64,000 bases of DNA from an uncultured Elusimicrobium sp. Its GTDB lineage: Bacteria > Elusimicrobiota > Elusimicrobia > Elusimicrobiales > Elusimicrobiaceae. The position numbers and the translations under genes were made by a program. Under the pieces are notes generated by a model. It saw only the letters and a list, made by a program, of their open reading frames with translations. It was not told where the DNA came from and ran no database searches. Where the stretch lies: positions 1-64,000 of the forward strand of contig CADBFX010000008.1 in assembly GCA_902794125.1 (NCBI GenBank), read 5' to 3'. Below, piece after piece: positions 32,017 to 41,257 of the stretch. Numbering within the stretch: position 1 is the first letter of the stretch; every line of letters begins with the position of its first letter.

Positions 32017-32514
32017 ATGAATACAAAAGAACTGGTATGTTTTGCCGCCCGGTTAGCGGATGATAAAAAAGCCGAAAATATCAAAGTAATCGATTTGTGC
32101 GGCCTTTCTTCGCTGTGCGATTTTATCCTCATTGCCACGGCCAACTCCAAACCGCATTTGGATTCCGTAGAAGAAGAAATCAGCAAAAAGCTCAAAGAGC
32201 ACGGTTTTTATAAATTAAACCGTGACGGGGGCGACAGCAACCTCTGGCGCGTGAGTGACTATGGCGGTTTTCTCGTCCACGTAATGACCCAAGAAGCCCG
32301 CGATTTTTATGCGCTAGACAAAATTTTCAGTTTTGGTAAAGAAATCAATTTCGCGAAACCCGTCAAAAAGGCACCTGCGAAAAAAACCGTTAAAAAAACT
32401 GCCGTAAAGAAAGCAGCCAAAAAAACAACTACCAAAAAATCTGCTACGGCGAAAAAAACCGTCAAAAAACCGGCTGCAAAAAAGACAGCTAAAAAAACTT
32501 CCAAAAAGAAATAA
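32017..32514 (+). CDS. rsfS: Ribosomal silencing factor RsfS with histone-like lysine-rich tail
   Basis: 165 residues. Residues 1-110 are a standard RsfS (binds L14 and blocks 30S-50S joining): ENIKVIDLCGLSSLCDFILIATANS, the DGGDSNLWRVSDYGGFLVHVM core and ARDFYALDKIF. The remainder (about 114-165) is almost only Lys, Ala, Thr and Pro in KKTAVKKAAKK-style repeats, like histone H1 or AlgP tails, and is not part of the usual family (about 105-120 residues). The tail is presumably nucleic-acid binding. CAGGAG lies 7 bases before the ATG. argS follows 2 bases later. Confidence 0.92.
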   Translation: MNTKELVCFAARLADDKKAENIKVIDLCGLSSLCDFILIATANSKPHLDSVEEEISKKLKEHGFYKLNRDGGDSNLWRVSDYGGFLVHVMTQEARDFYALDKIFSFGKEINFAKPVKKAPAKKTVKKTAVKKAAKKTTTKKSATAKKTVKKPAAKKTAKKTSKKK

Positions 32515-32516
32515 TC

Positions 32517-34109
32517 ATGCTAGAGAAATTAAAAGAAGATATCGCTTTAAAACTTGCCAGCGCTCCTTGTTTTGAAGGAGCCGAACTGCCGGCCGTAGAA
32601 TTTACGCCGGCCCCTGCCCATACCGGGGCGGATTTGTCCTTAAATTGGGCCATGGCTGCGGCCAAGAAATTACGCAAAAATCCGTTAGAAATTGCAAAAG
32701 TAGCGTGCAATATTTTAAAAGAAATGACCGCCATCTCCGACGCACAAGCCATTGCTCCCGGATTTATTAATATTAAATTAGATGACACGTTCATCATTAA
32801 CACTGCCTCGGACCGCCGCATTAAAATCCGCGAAAGCGAATCGTGCAAACAAAATATTTTAATTGAATTCGTTTCCGCTAACCCGACGGGTCCCTTGCAC
32901 GTGGCCAGCGGCCGCGGGGCTAGCTTGGGTGACAGCTTGGTAAAAATTTACCGGGCACTCGGATACGCTTGCGACAGCGAATATTACGTCAACGACGCGG
33001 GCAATCAAGCCGAATTATTGGCCGTTAGTATTAAGGCGCGCAAAGAAGGCAAAGAACCGCCGGAAAACGGCTATCACGGCTCTTATTTAATAGACCTTGC
33101 CAAACGCATGCCGGCCGACTTACCGGAAGACCAGTACGGACGTTGGGCTATGGAAGAACTTATTAAAACCCAGCAACAAGACATGAAAGATTTTCATGTG
33201 GATTTTACCCGCTGGTTCCGCGAATCTGATTTACATAAAGAACAAGCTCCCAAAAAGGCCTTAGAGGCCTTAACTGCCAAGGGCTACACGTACGAAAAAG
33301 AAGGAGCCGTTTGGTTTGGCTCCACCCAAGATGATGAAGCCCAAGACGATAAAGACCGCGTGCTCGTGCGCAAAGATGGCCGCCCGACTTACTTTATGGC
33401 CGATATTGCCTACCACAAAAATAAATACGATCGCGGATATACCACTTTAATTGATATTTTAGGAGCGGACCATCACGGTTATGTGCCGCGTATGAAAGCC
33501 GCCGTCCATGCGTTAGGACACGAAGAAAAAACCTTCGTACCGATTATTCACCAACTGGTGCACTTAACCGAACACGGCGAACAAGTTAAAATGTCCAAAC
33601 GGGCAGGTCGCTTTATTACCTTGCGCGAACTGATGGAAGACGTCGGCACGGATGTTTGCCGCTTCTTCTTTGCCAGCCGTACGCCCAACGCCCATATGCT
33701 TTTTGATATGGACCTTGCCAAAAAGCGCACCAACGAAAACCCCGTTTTCTACGTGCAATATGTACACGCACGTATTCACTCCATTTTTGCGGCTGCCGCC
33801 GAAAAAGGTATTACCGATTACACCGGTATCACCACCACGTTGGCCCCGCAAGAACGGGCACTGCTGTTAAAACTGGTTTGGTTTAAACAAGTGCTACGCA
33901 ATTGTATTGCTGACTTAAGTCCGCACCACTTAACTACCTACCTCGTTGAACTGGCAGGCTTGTTCCACGCATTTTATGATTCGTGCCGCGTGTTGGATGA
34001 AGAAAATTTGGCGCAAACCAAATCACGTCTGTTCATCTGCCAACGGGTAGCGGAACGCATCAAAAAAGGCCTTGAATTTATTGGTGTTAGTGCACCGGAA
34101 AAAATGTAA
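32517..34109 (+). CDS. argS: Arginyl-tRNA synthetase
   Basis: 530 residues, class I aminoacyl-tRNA synthetase. Landmarks: NILIEFVSANPTGPLHVASGRG (the HIGH region, here HVAS), YYVNDAGNQ, the catalytic KMSKRAG near residue 358 (KMSKS-like), YVQYVHARIHSIF, and the C-terminal anticodon-binding DALR-type domain ending LEFIGV. The N-terminal Arg-S additional domain (1-90) is present. Spaced 2 bases from rsfS; the rsfS Lys-rich tail runs into its ribosome-site region. Confidence 0.95.
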   Translation: MLEKLKEDIALKLASAPCFEGAELPAVEFTPAPAHTGADLSLNWAMAAAKKLRKNPLEIAKVACNILKEMTAISDAQAIAPGFINIKLDDTFIINTASDRRIKIRESESCKQNILIEFVSANPTGPLHVASGRGASLGDSLVKIYRALGYACDSEYYVNDAGNQAELLAVSIKARKEGKEPPENGYHGSYLIDLAKRMPADLPEDQYGRWAMEELIKTQQQDMKDFHVDFTRWFRESDLHKEQAPKKALEALTAKGYTYEKEGAVWFGSTQDDEAQDDKDRVLVRKDGRPTYFMADIAYHKNKYDRGYTTLIDILGADHHGYVPRMKAAVHALGHEEKTFVPIIHQLVHLTEHGEQVKMSKRAGRFITLRELMEDVGTDVCRFFFASRTPNAHMLFDMDLAKKRTNENPVFYVQYVHARIHSIFAAAAEKGITDYTGITTTLAPQERALLLKLVWFKQVLRNCIADLSPHHLTTYLVELAGLFHAFYDSCRVLDEENLAQTKSRLFICQRVAERIKKGLEFIGVSAPEKM

Positions 34110-34133
34110 TTTCAACCCACAAGGAGGTTTTTG

Positions 34134-35087
34134 ATGGATATTGCGTATTTGCTGTTTCTGCAAAACTTTCGCAACAGTATCCACGATGCGTGGACGCCGT
34201 TTTTAGAGGGGCTTTCCTTTTTTGCTATTTCGTATTTGTTTTTGGTACCGGTGTTTATTTACTGGTGTATAAATAAACGCAAAGGTCTTTTCACACTTAC
34301 CGCCATGTTTGCTTGCCAAGCCGTGGCCGCCACTGTTAAATTAACTGCTTGTGCATATCGACCCTGGATTCGCGACGCACGCATTTTACCTGCCGGTAAT
34401 GCCATTACCACGGCTACGGGGTATTCCTTCCCCAGTGGACACAGCACCTTAGCCACCACCATGTACGGCGGAACTGCCGTCGGATTTTGGGAAAACAAAA
34501 AAACGCGCTGGATTTCCTGTATATGTGTATTGGCCATTTTACTGACTGGCTTTTCTCGAAATTATTTGGGCGTGCATACTCCGCAAGACGTAGTTGTGGG
34601 TATTACCTTAGGCGTACTGGCTTTATGGGCAACCCATTGGCTTTTTGCCTATCTTACAAAACACCCAGAAAAAGAAAATAAATGGTTACTGAGCGGATTT
34701 ATATTGGGTCTTTTGGCCTTAGTATACATAACGTATAAACCATATCCTATGGACTATATAAATGGGAAATTGCTGGTGGACCCGCAAGCTATGATGAATG
34801 ATACATTCAAGGATATTGGTGCTTTTTTGGGTTTTTGTGTAGGTCGCTACATTGAAAAGCGCTGGATTCGTTTTACTTCCGTCGGGTTTACCATAAAAGG
34901 AATTTTGTTTACACTGGTAGGGTTGGGAATATTGGTTTATTTGGCCGGGCATATTTTTCAACCCGCTATTACGTGGCTGGGTCCTCATTGGGGACGGCTC
35001 TGCGCGCAATCCTTCTTAGCAGTATATGTAGTAGCACTTTATCCGTTACTTTTAAAATGGTTGGCTAATTCGCGCAATAATGCTTAA
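34134..35087 (+). CDS. PAP2-family membrane phosphatase
   Basis: 317 residues, start at ATG 34134 with AAGGAGG 6 bases upstream. The phosphatase triad is visible: KLTACAYRPW (KxxxxxxRP, about 63-72), YSFPSGHS (about 96-103) and SRNYLGVHTPQDVV (SRxxxxxHxxxD, about 139-152). Around it are about eight membrane helices. Such enzymes remove phosphate from undecaprenyl pyrophosphate or other lipid phosphates at the outer face of the inner membrane. The long C-terminal membrane region (about 185-317) is not typical of the smallest family members. Confidence 0.88.
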   Translation: MDIAYLLFLQNFRNSIHDAWTPFLEGLSFFAISYLFLVPVFIYWCINKRKGLFTLTAMFACQAVAATVKLTACAYRPWIRDARILPAGNAITTATGYSFPSGHSTLATTMYGGTAVGFWENKKTRWISCICVLAILLTGFSRNYLGVHTPQDVVVGITLGVLALWATHWLFAYLTKHPEKENKWLLSGFILGLLALVYITYKPYPMDYINGKLLVDPQAMMNDTFKDIGAFLGFCVGRYIEKRWIRFTSVGFTIKGILFTLVGLGILVYLAGHIFQPAITWLGPHWGRLCAQSFLAVYVVALYPLLLKWLANSRNNA

Positions 35088-35102
35088 ATTTTAAAATTAC
35101 TT

Positions 35103-35130
35103 AAAATCCCCCCTTCGGAGGGGATTTTTC
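35103..35130 (+). terminator. Terminator after the PAP2 gene
   Basis: Stem AAATCCCC with complement GGGGATTT around a short loop, then a T run. Confidence 0.82.
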
Positions 35131-35153
35131 ATATTAGTAACACAGGGGAATGC

Positions 35154-38100
35154 ATGAAAAAATATTTTCAATGGGTGATTGCCATCTTATTTTTCCCGCT
35201 TTTCGTAGCGGCCCAAAATTTAACACAAGCAGAGGAATTCTTCCAAAAAGGAGATTTCGCTGCCGCCAAAAAAGAATATGAACAAGTGCTCAAGTCCGCC
35301 ACAGAAAGCGAACTCTGGCAAGCACAACTTCGTTACGCCTCCTGCCAATACAGCGAAGGCGAATATTTAAATGCTGCCACTTCCATGCTTTCTTATCCGC
35401 TACCGAGTGAGGATATATGGAAAGCCCGCTTTTTGCTGTACCGAATTACAACGGCTCAACAAGCATCCAATCTCTACAACCCTATTTTAAACGAAACGGA
35501 AATTGACGACGAAACCGCCCAAAAAGACCCCTCTACTTGGACACACAAACAATGGCAACGCCAAATAGATACCGATTTTCATCAACTTTGGTCTTTACGC
35601 GCCAATTTAATAAATGCTCCGGTGGCGGCTGAAAATTTAATTTTAACCCTAGAAAAAGCCGACCAACAACGCATCCCCACGCTATTTGACGTAACGGTAA
35701 ATAAATGGCTGTCTTACTTAGATAATTCTCCTGAGACGGTCAGTAAATTAAGCGACAAAGAACCCTCCCTTTTAAATGAAACAGTGCGTTTTTGGGAAGG
35801 CACAAATAAAGATAAAGAAATCCTTCGCGCCCAAATTTTAGAAACGGCTTATTCGTTGGAAGGAACCACCCGCGGCAATGCCCGCGTTTTTTGGAAAGCC
35901 GATTACATTTCTCTGCCGTTTGACCGCTCGCACGCTTTTAAATTTATAGACCAGAAACAAGCCGCTTTAAACGCTTCTGAACAGTTATCCATATTAAGCG
36001 GTCAAAATGAACCGGTGCGTAGTTGGTGGGAAAAAATTAAAGGATACTTAAAGCAAGAAAAAGATCATTCGTACGGCCGCACCTATGCGGCATGGAAAAA
36101 TGCCTCTTTATTAAATAGCCAAAAAAAATATCCGCAAGCATTGGCTGTTTGCCAATATGCGGCCACCCTTCCTTCGTCTTACTTTACCGAACAGTGTGCC
36201 CGGTTGGCCGACCAACTTACGGCTTTGTCACTCTCGTTAAATTCCGTAGAACAGCCCCTAAATCGCGAACACCCCTCTTTATCGTTTAGCGGTAAAAATT
36301 TAAAACAAATCTACGTGCGCCTTTACCGCACTTCATTTGAAGAATTAAATAAATGGTACGAAAAACCGCGTTGGCAACAAAATCTCAGGGAATGGAGCGA
36401 CCTTTTCCACTTAAATGAAAAGGCTCTTCAAACACTCTTATCCCGCCCAGCGATTCACACACAGACGGAAAACGTACCCTTTGAAGAAGTGGCTAAACAA
36501 CAAAAAGGTTCTTTTGTATTGCCCGCGCTTGACGAAGGGCTCTATGCGGTATTGGTGTCTTACGAGGAGAGTTTCAATCCGCAAGAAGCCCCGGTGTATG
36601 GCGTATTATTAAACGCTTCCGATTTGGCTCTCTTTACCGTTGCCGCCATTGAAGATATACCTACCCGTTATACCGTTACCCGTAACGTAACCCCCCATAC
36701 CGAAAATCCCAACTTATTCCATATCTACACGCTTAATTTAAAAACGGGTCAGCCCGCCCCGCATGCCAAACTCGATTTTATTACATCCTATGAAGGCAAC
36801 CGGGTCAGCGGCCAAACCGATATAAATGGGCAATATGCGTTAAAACGTTCTATCAACGTTGTTAACCATTACACGGATAATTCTTATCAATTAGACACGT
36901 TGGCTCGACTTCAAAATTCGCTAGCCTATTCCAGCCGGCCGCTTCATTTTTCACTTTCTAACTCCGAACCGGTCCGGCTTTTTATTCAAACCGACCGCGC
37001 CATTTACCGTCCCTCCCAACAAGTACAATTCTCCGTCAACTTGTTTGAGCGACTCCCCCTCGGGTTTAAAACGCTCGGCGGCAAAAAAATAAATGTTACG
37101 GTAGAAGACCCTAATTCTAAAGCCATCTTCTCCGCTACGCTTACCGCTAACGAAATGGGCACCGCTACTACCCGGTTTACCCTCCCGAAAGAAACCTTAC
37201 TCGGGAATTATTATATTTCTTGCCACGTGACAGATAACAACCGCACGTATCACGAGTCTTTTTGGTTTAAAGTAGAAGAGTATAAACGGCCGGATTACGA
37301 AGTAACTTTTGCACCGATTTCTAATACGTTTGAATTTGACAAGAGTGCCTCCGTCACCGGTTCGGCCCAATATTATATGGGCACCCCGCTGGCCAATGCA
37401 AAAGTACAATACACCATTAGCCATACCGAATATGTACCGCCTTTTTACTGGTGGCGCTGGATCTCCCGCCCAACCGTATTTTCTAAAGAAGAAGGATCTA
37501 CCACTACCGATGAAAAAGGTAATTTTTCTATTTCGTTTACTCCCAAACGCAGTAATGAAAATGAAGATTTTGCCAAATACGAAATTAAAGCCGAAGTCTT
37601 GGATGAAAGCGGCCGACCAATTGAGAGCAAAACTTCCTTTGTGGTTAGCGCTCAACCGCATTTATTCCGTGTAGAACTAGCACAAGGTTTTTATGATGCT
37701 AACACCGCCGTCCCGTTAGGCACGTTGGATTTAACCAATGCCAACGGCCAATCGGTACCCGGCAAAGTAACAGTAAAAATCGCTCAAGTGGAAGATGTTG
37801 TTTCTGCTCCCGAAAAAGAAATCTCTGTAGAAGAAGAATTCTTTGCATTTGATAGCGACACCCTCTATTATCAAGATAGAACTCCCTCTTTCTCGCTGGA
37901 CAAATACTATCAGTCCGCCAAAACTATTAAAACGGTTTCCCAGCAAACGCTCTCTTACCAAAAACCGGGGGTTCAAACTTTGCGCTTACCTGCTTTACCG
38001 GAAGGTATCTATCGTTTGGAACTTTCCAGCGAAAAAGCATCTCCCCAACAATTTATTTTCGTAGTAGCATCTACCGCGCCTGCCTTACATTTGCCACAAG

Positions 38101-41100
38101 TATCATTGGTGCAAAATAAAACGTATTATCCCGGCGAGACAATGCGCGTCTTAATAGGTGCCAGCGATTTACAAGGCATTAAGCAAGTGGGTGTTTTCCA
38201 GGAAAATGGAAAATTTTTGGCGCATAAAGCCACTTTACCCGGAGGCGTAAGCATTTTTAATCTCCCGGTTACGTCCGCCATGCGCGGCGGATTATCGGTG
38301 CATTGGTTCGGGGTCAGCAATTACCGCTTCTTTGATGGTAACGCTACTGTGGAAGTGCCCTTTAATAACAAGGCACTCTCCGTTTCTTTACAAACGCCCA
38401 AAACCGTAGAACCCGGCACGGCCGTGCGTTGGAAATTAACAGCCAAAGATGCGAATAATAAACCTATTAACGGACAAGTAAGCGCCACCGTGTATGATGC
38501 ATCATTGGACTATTATGCCAAATTAAAAAATGACCTTTCGTTGGATGCCCTTTATCCGCAGCGAGCTTCCGCCCCCTCATGGAGCAATAGTCAATCTGTG
38601 TTTTCATCCACTACATACAACAAGATGCCACATAAAAAATACGATAACTCATATCCGCTACTCGGGTTGCCCAGCATTAACTTAAACCGTGCTTTCCGAG
38701 CCTACGGAAGAGGGTTAATGGGCGGTATGAAAATGATGCGGGCCGCCGCGCCTGAAATGGCCATGGCGGATAATGCTGTATTTGGAGTATCCGAAGATTT
38801 TGAAGAAGCAAAAGCCGTTGCCTCTTTTTCAGCCCGAGGCGCGGCAGACGAAGAGGAAGACTCCTCCGTCCCCGTCCGCACCGACTTTGCCGAAACAGCG
38901 TATTTTAACCCGCAAATTCCGCTTACAAATGGGCAGGCCACGTTGGCTTTCACTTTCCCGCAAGCACTTACTACGTGGAACGTGTTGGGCTTTGTGCTCA
39001 CTAAACAGGCCGACTTTGGGAATTATACCGCTCAAGTAATCACTCGCAAAGACTTTATGCTGCGTATGCAAACTCCGCGTTTCTACCGTGAAGGAGACAC
39101 CGGCACGTTGCAAGCGGCTATCACCAACCAAACGGCTCAGAAACTAACCACGCAAGTAACAATTACAATCCGCAACGGCAAACGGTTAGCCAATGCTGAT
39201 TTTGGCATCACGCAAGCGACACAAACCGTTGAAATCCCGGCCAACTCCACTCGTTTTGCTACGTGGAAAGTTACTGCGCCGACAACCCCTGAACTTTACG
39301 ATATAACGATGGTAGCCCGCAGCGGCACGCGCTCAGATGGCGAACAAAAACAGTTCCCGGTTCTTCCCGGCAAAATGCGCCTACTTGCCAGCGCGCATAA
39401 AGCTTTAAAACCCGGTACGAACACATTACAGTTAACGGAATTAAACAATGTGCCCGCTAAGGACGTGGAATTACTAGCGCTGACACTCAACCCCAGTTTG
39501 GCTTTGTCGGTACTTAACAATATGCCCAACTTACTTTCGTGCCCGCATAACGACTTAATATCCACGCTAAACCGCTATGTACCGTTAGCGGTGGTACATC
39601 AATTCTATACCAAATATCCGCAATTCAAAACGGCAGTTGCCAAATTGCCCAAACGTACCGGACTTACGGCCAGCTGGAATGAACAAAATCCGTTACGGTT
39701 GCAATTATTGGAACAAACTCCGTGGTTACGCCAAGCACAAGGACGGCAAGTGCATCAAGCCAACATCATTGATTTATTTAATGATGAAATCGTGCAAAAG
39801 CACCTAACGGCTTCTATTAAACGTTTGGAACAATTCCAAAATTCAAACGGTTCCTTCTCTTGGTTCCCGGGTGGACCGGATGATAATTATTTAACACTGT
39901 ACGCCTTAGAATCTTTTTCACAAGTGGTACGTTACGAAGTACCTGTGGACCAAGCACGCGTTGAGCGAGCTTTGTCCTTCATTGTTCCGCAAATTAAAAA
40001 AAGCCTGAAGCAAGATAAAGAAGGCTCTGCGGCCACGGTTGCTACCGCGTTGTATGCGGCTTACACATTGTCTTCCTTCCCGGCAAATTGGAAAGCCGTT
40101 AATCAAGCCAAAGCGTCTATCAAACGCTGGGCAGATTACGCAGCGGAACACGCCACCGCGCTGACGCCTTTAGGCAAAACGTATGCGGCGTCTGTCTATC
40201 ACCGGTTAGGAGATGATGTCAACGCCAACCGCTACTTAGATTTGGTACTCTCCAGCCTCAAAGAAGACCCGTTAACCGGGGCTTACTTCGCACCGGAAGC
40301 CCAAAGTTGGTTGTGGTATAACGACACGTTAACTACACAAAATATCACCTTGCGCACTTTATTGGAAATCCGTCCGCAGTCGGATAAGATAGACTCCCTC
40401 ACACAATGGTTGTTATTTAACCGCCAAGTAAACGATTGGAAAAACCCCAAAGCCGCCGCACAAACGGTGTTCACGCTATTGGACGTCATGCAAGCCAAAG
40501 GGGCGTTATCACAACCGGCTACGTATCAAATCAATTGGGCGGATACCCAACAAACGCTCTCTTTTGAACCAACCGACTTTACAGAAGATTTGCAATGGGT
40601 CCGCACCGGCACGCAAGTCTCCCCGCAAGCATATCAAGCACGCGTTACCAAAACCGGGAAGATAACAGATTTTGCTTCGTTAAACGCCGTCTATCGTGCG
40701 AGCACTGTCCAAGCCTCTCCCAAAGGGGTTATTAATGTAACGCGCCGCTATTTTGTACGGGAAAAACAAGACAATGAAGTAAAGTTAAAACCCGTAGAAA
40801 ATATAGAAGCCCTGCGTGTGGCCGACGAAGTAGAAGTCCACTTGACGCTGGATACGGACAGTGCTTTTGAATATGTGCTACTGCAGGACCCCAAACCTGC
40901 CGGCTTTGAAAGCGAAGCGCTCTTAAGCGGCTGGGATTGGAAACCCGTTAGCTTCTATCGCGAAGTGCGCGACGCAAGCACCAACTTCTTCATTAATTGG
41001 GTACCCCGCGGCACCATGACGCTACGCTATATCTTGCGTCCTACGGTGGCCGGAAAACTCCACGCGCTTCCGGCGCAAGCCCAATCCATGTACGCACCGG

Positions 41101-41147
41101 AGTATGGGGCCCATTCCGCCAGCAGCAGTTTTGCTATAGAAAAATAG
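35154..41147 (+). CDS. Alpha-2-macroglobulin-like protein, thioester motif absent
   Basis: 1997 residues. A signal peptide (cleavage near VAAQN) without lipobox is followed by a TPR-like segment (about 25-90). Macroglobulin domains include PVRLFIQTDRAIYRPSQQVQFSV near 604; an Ala/Glu-rich linker lies near 1190-1240. The A2M core (RTDFAETAYFNPQI) and a terpenoid-cyclase-like domain (NSNGSFSWFPGGPDDNYLTLYALESF near 1563) follow. Where C-x-E-Q forms the thioester in active forms, this protein reads LLSCPHND near 1460, so covalent trapping is unlikely. Bacterial A2Ms are thought to inhibit invading proteases. No pbpC neighbour. A tandem gene is not seen. Confidence 0.9.
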   Translation: MKKYFQWVIAILFFPLFVAAQNLTQAEEFFQKGDFAAAKKEYEQVLKSATESELWQAQLRYASCQYSEGEYLNAATSMLSYPLPSEDIWKARFLLYRITTAQQASNLYNPILNETEIDDETAQKDPSTWTHKQWQRQIDTDFHQLWSLRANLINAPVAAENLILTLEKADQQRIPTLFDVTVNKWLSYLDNSPETVSKLSDKEPSLLNETVRFWEGTNKDKEILRAQILETAYSLEGTTRGNARVFWKADYISLPFDRSHAFKFIDQKQAALNASEQLSILSGQNEPVRSWWEKIKGYLKQEKDHSYGRTYAAWKNASLLNSQKKYPQALAVCQYAATLPSSYFTEQCARLADQLTALSLSLNSVEQPLNREHPSLSFSGKNLKQIYVRLYRTSFEELNKWYEKPRWQQNLREWSDLFHLNEKALQTLLSRPAIHTQTENVPFEEVAKQQKGSFVLPALDEGLYAVLVSYEESFNPQEAPVYGVLLNASDLALFTVAAIEDIPTRYTVTRNVTPHTENPNLFHIYTLNLKTGQPAPHAKLDFITSYEGNRVSGQTDINGQYALKRSINVVNHYTDNSYQLDTLARLQNSLAYSSRPLHFSLSNSEPVRLFIQTDRAIYRPSQQVQFSVNLFERLPLGFKTLGGKKINVTVEDPNSKAIFSATLTANEMGTATTRFTLPKETLLGNYYISCHVTDNNRTYHESFWFKVEEYKRPDYEVTFAPISNTFEFDKSASVTGSAQYYMGTPLANAKVQYTISHTEYVPPFYWWRWISRPTVFSKEEGSTTTDEKGNFSISFTPKRSNENEDFAKYEIKAEVLDESGRPIESKTSFVVSAQPHLFRVELAQGFYDANTAVPLGTLDLTNANGQSVPGKVTVKIAQVEDVVSAPEKEISVEEEFFAFDSDTLYYQDRTPSFSLDKYYQSAKTIKTVSQQTLSYQKPGVQTLRLPALPEGIYRLELSSEKASPQQFIFVVASTAPALHLPQVSLVQNKTYYPGETMRVLIGASDLQGIKQVGVFQENGKFLAHKATLPGGVSIFNLPVTSAMRGGLSVHWFGVSNYRFFDGNATVEVPFNNKALSVSLQTPKTVEPGTAVRWKLTAKDANNKPINGQVSATVYDASLDYYAKLKNDLSLDALYPQRASAPSWSNSQSVFSSTTYNKMPHKKYDNSYPLLGLPSINLNRAFRAYGRGLMGGMKMMRAAAPEMAMADNAVFGVSEDFEEAKAVASFSARGAADEEEDSSVPVRTDFAETAYFNPQIPLTNGQATLAFTFPQALTTWNVLGFVLTKQADFGNYTAQVITRKDFMLRMQTPRFYREGDTGTLQAAITNQTAQKLTTQVTITIRNGKRLANADFGITQATQTVEIPANSTRFATWKVTAPTTPELYDITMVARSGTRSDGEQKQFPVLPGKMRLLASAHKALKPGTNTLQLTELNNVPAKDVELLALTLNPSLALSVLNNMPNLLSCPHNDLISTLNRYVPLAVVHQFYTKYPQFKTAVAKLPKRTGLTASWNEQNPLRLQLLEQTPWLRQAQGRQVHQANIIDLFNDEIVQKHLTASIKRLEQFQNSNGSFSWFPGGPDDNYLTLYALESFSQVVRYEVPVDQARVERALSFIVPQIKKSLKQDKEGSAATVATALYAAYTLSSFPANWKAVNQAKASIKRWADYAAEHATALTPLGKTYAASVYHRLGDDVNANRYLDLVLSSLKEDPLTGAYFAPEAQSWLWYNDTLTTQNITLRTLLEIRPQSDKIDSLTQWLLFNRQVNDWKNPKAAAQTVFTLLDVMQAKGALSQPATYQINWADTQQTLSFEPTDFTEDLQWVRTGTQVSPQAYQARVTKTGKITDFASLNAVYRASTVQASPKGVINVTRRYFVREKQDNEVKLKPVENIEALRVADEVEVHLTLDTDSAFEYVLLQDPKPAGFESEALLSGWDWKPVSFYREVRDASTNFFINWVPRGTMTLRYILRPTVAGKLHALPAQAQSMYAPEYGAHSASSSFAIEK

Positions 41148-41162
41148 AGTTTATCCCCCCAC

Positions 41163-41191
41163 AGCCCCGCGTTTTTACGCGGGGCTTTTTC
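41163..41191 (+). terminator. Terminator after the A2M gene
   Basis: Stem AGCCCCGCGT with complement ACGCGGGGCT, short T loop, then TTTTT. Confidence 0.85.
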
Positions 41192-41228
41192 GTCTAAAAA
41201 TTTGCAAGAAAAATTTGCCCGAATATAC

Positions 41229-41234
41229 TATAAT
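41229..41234 (+). promoter_or_regulatory. -10 box of the nag operon
   Basis: TATAAT, 23 bases before the ATG at 41258. The best -35 candidate, TTGCAA at 41202-41207, is 21 bases away, so the spacer is poor and an activator could be needed. GGAGG precedes the ATG. Confidence 0.5.
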
Positions 41235-41257
41235 GAAAATTAACTTACGGAGGTATT

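Noticed and set aside
32307-32504. Hydrophobic minus-strand frame opposite the rsfS tail
   Set aside because: Arises from the complement of Lys-rich codons (AAA/AAG to Phe/Leu); no start signals.
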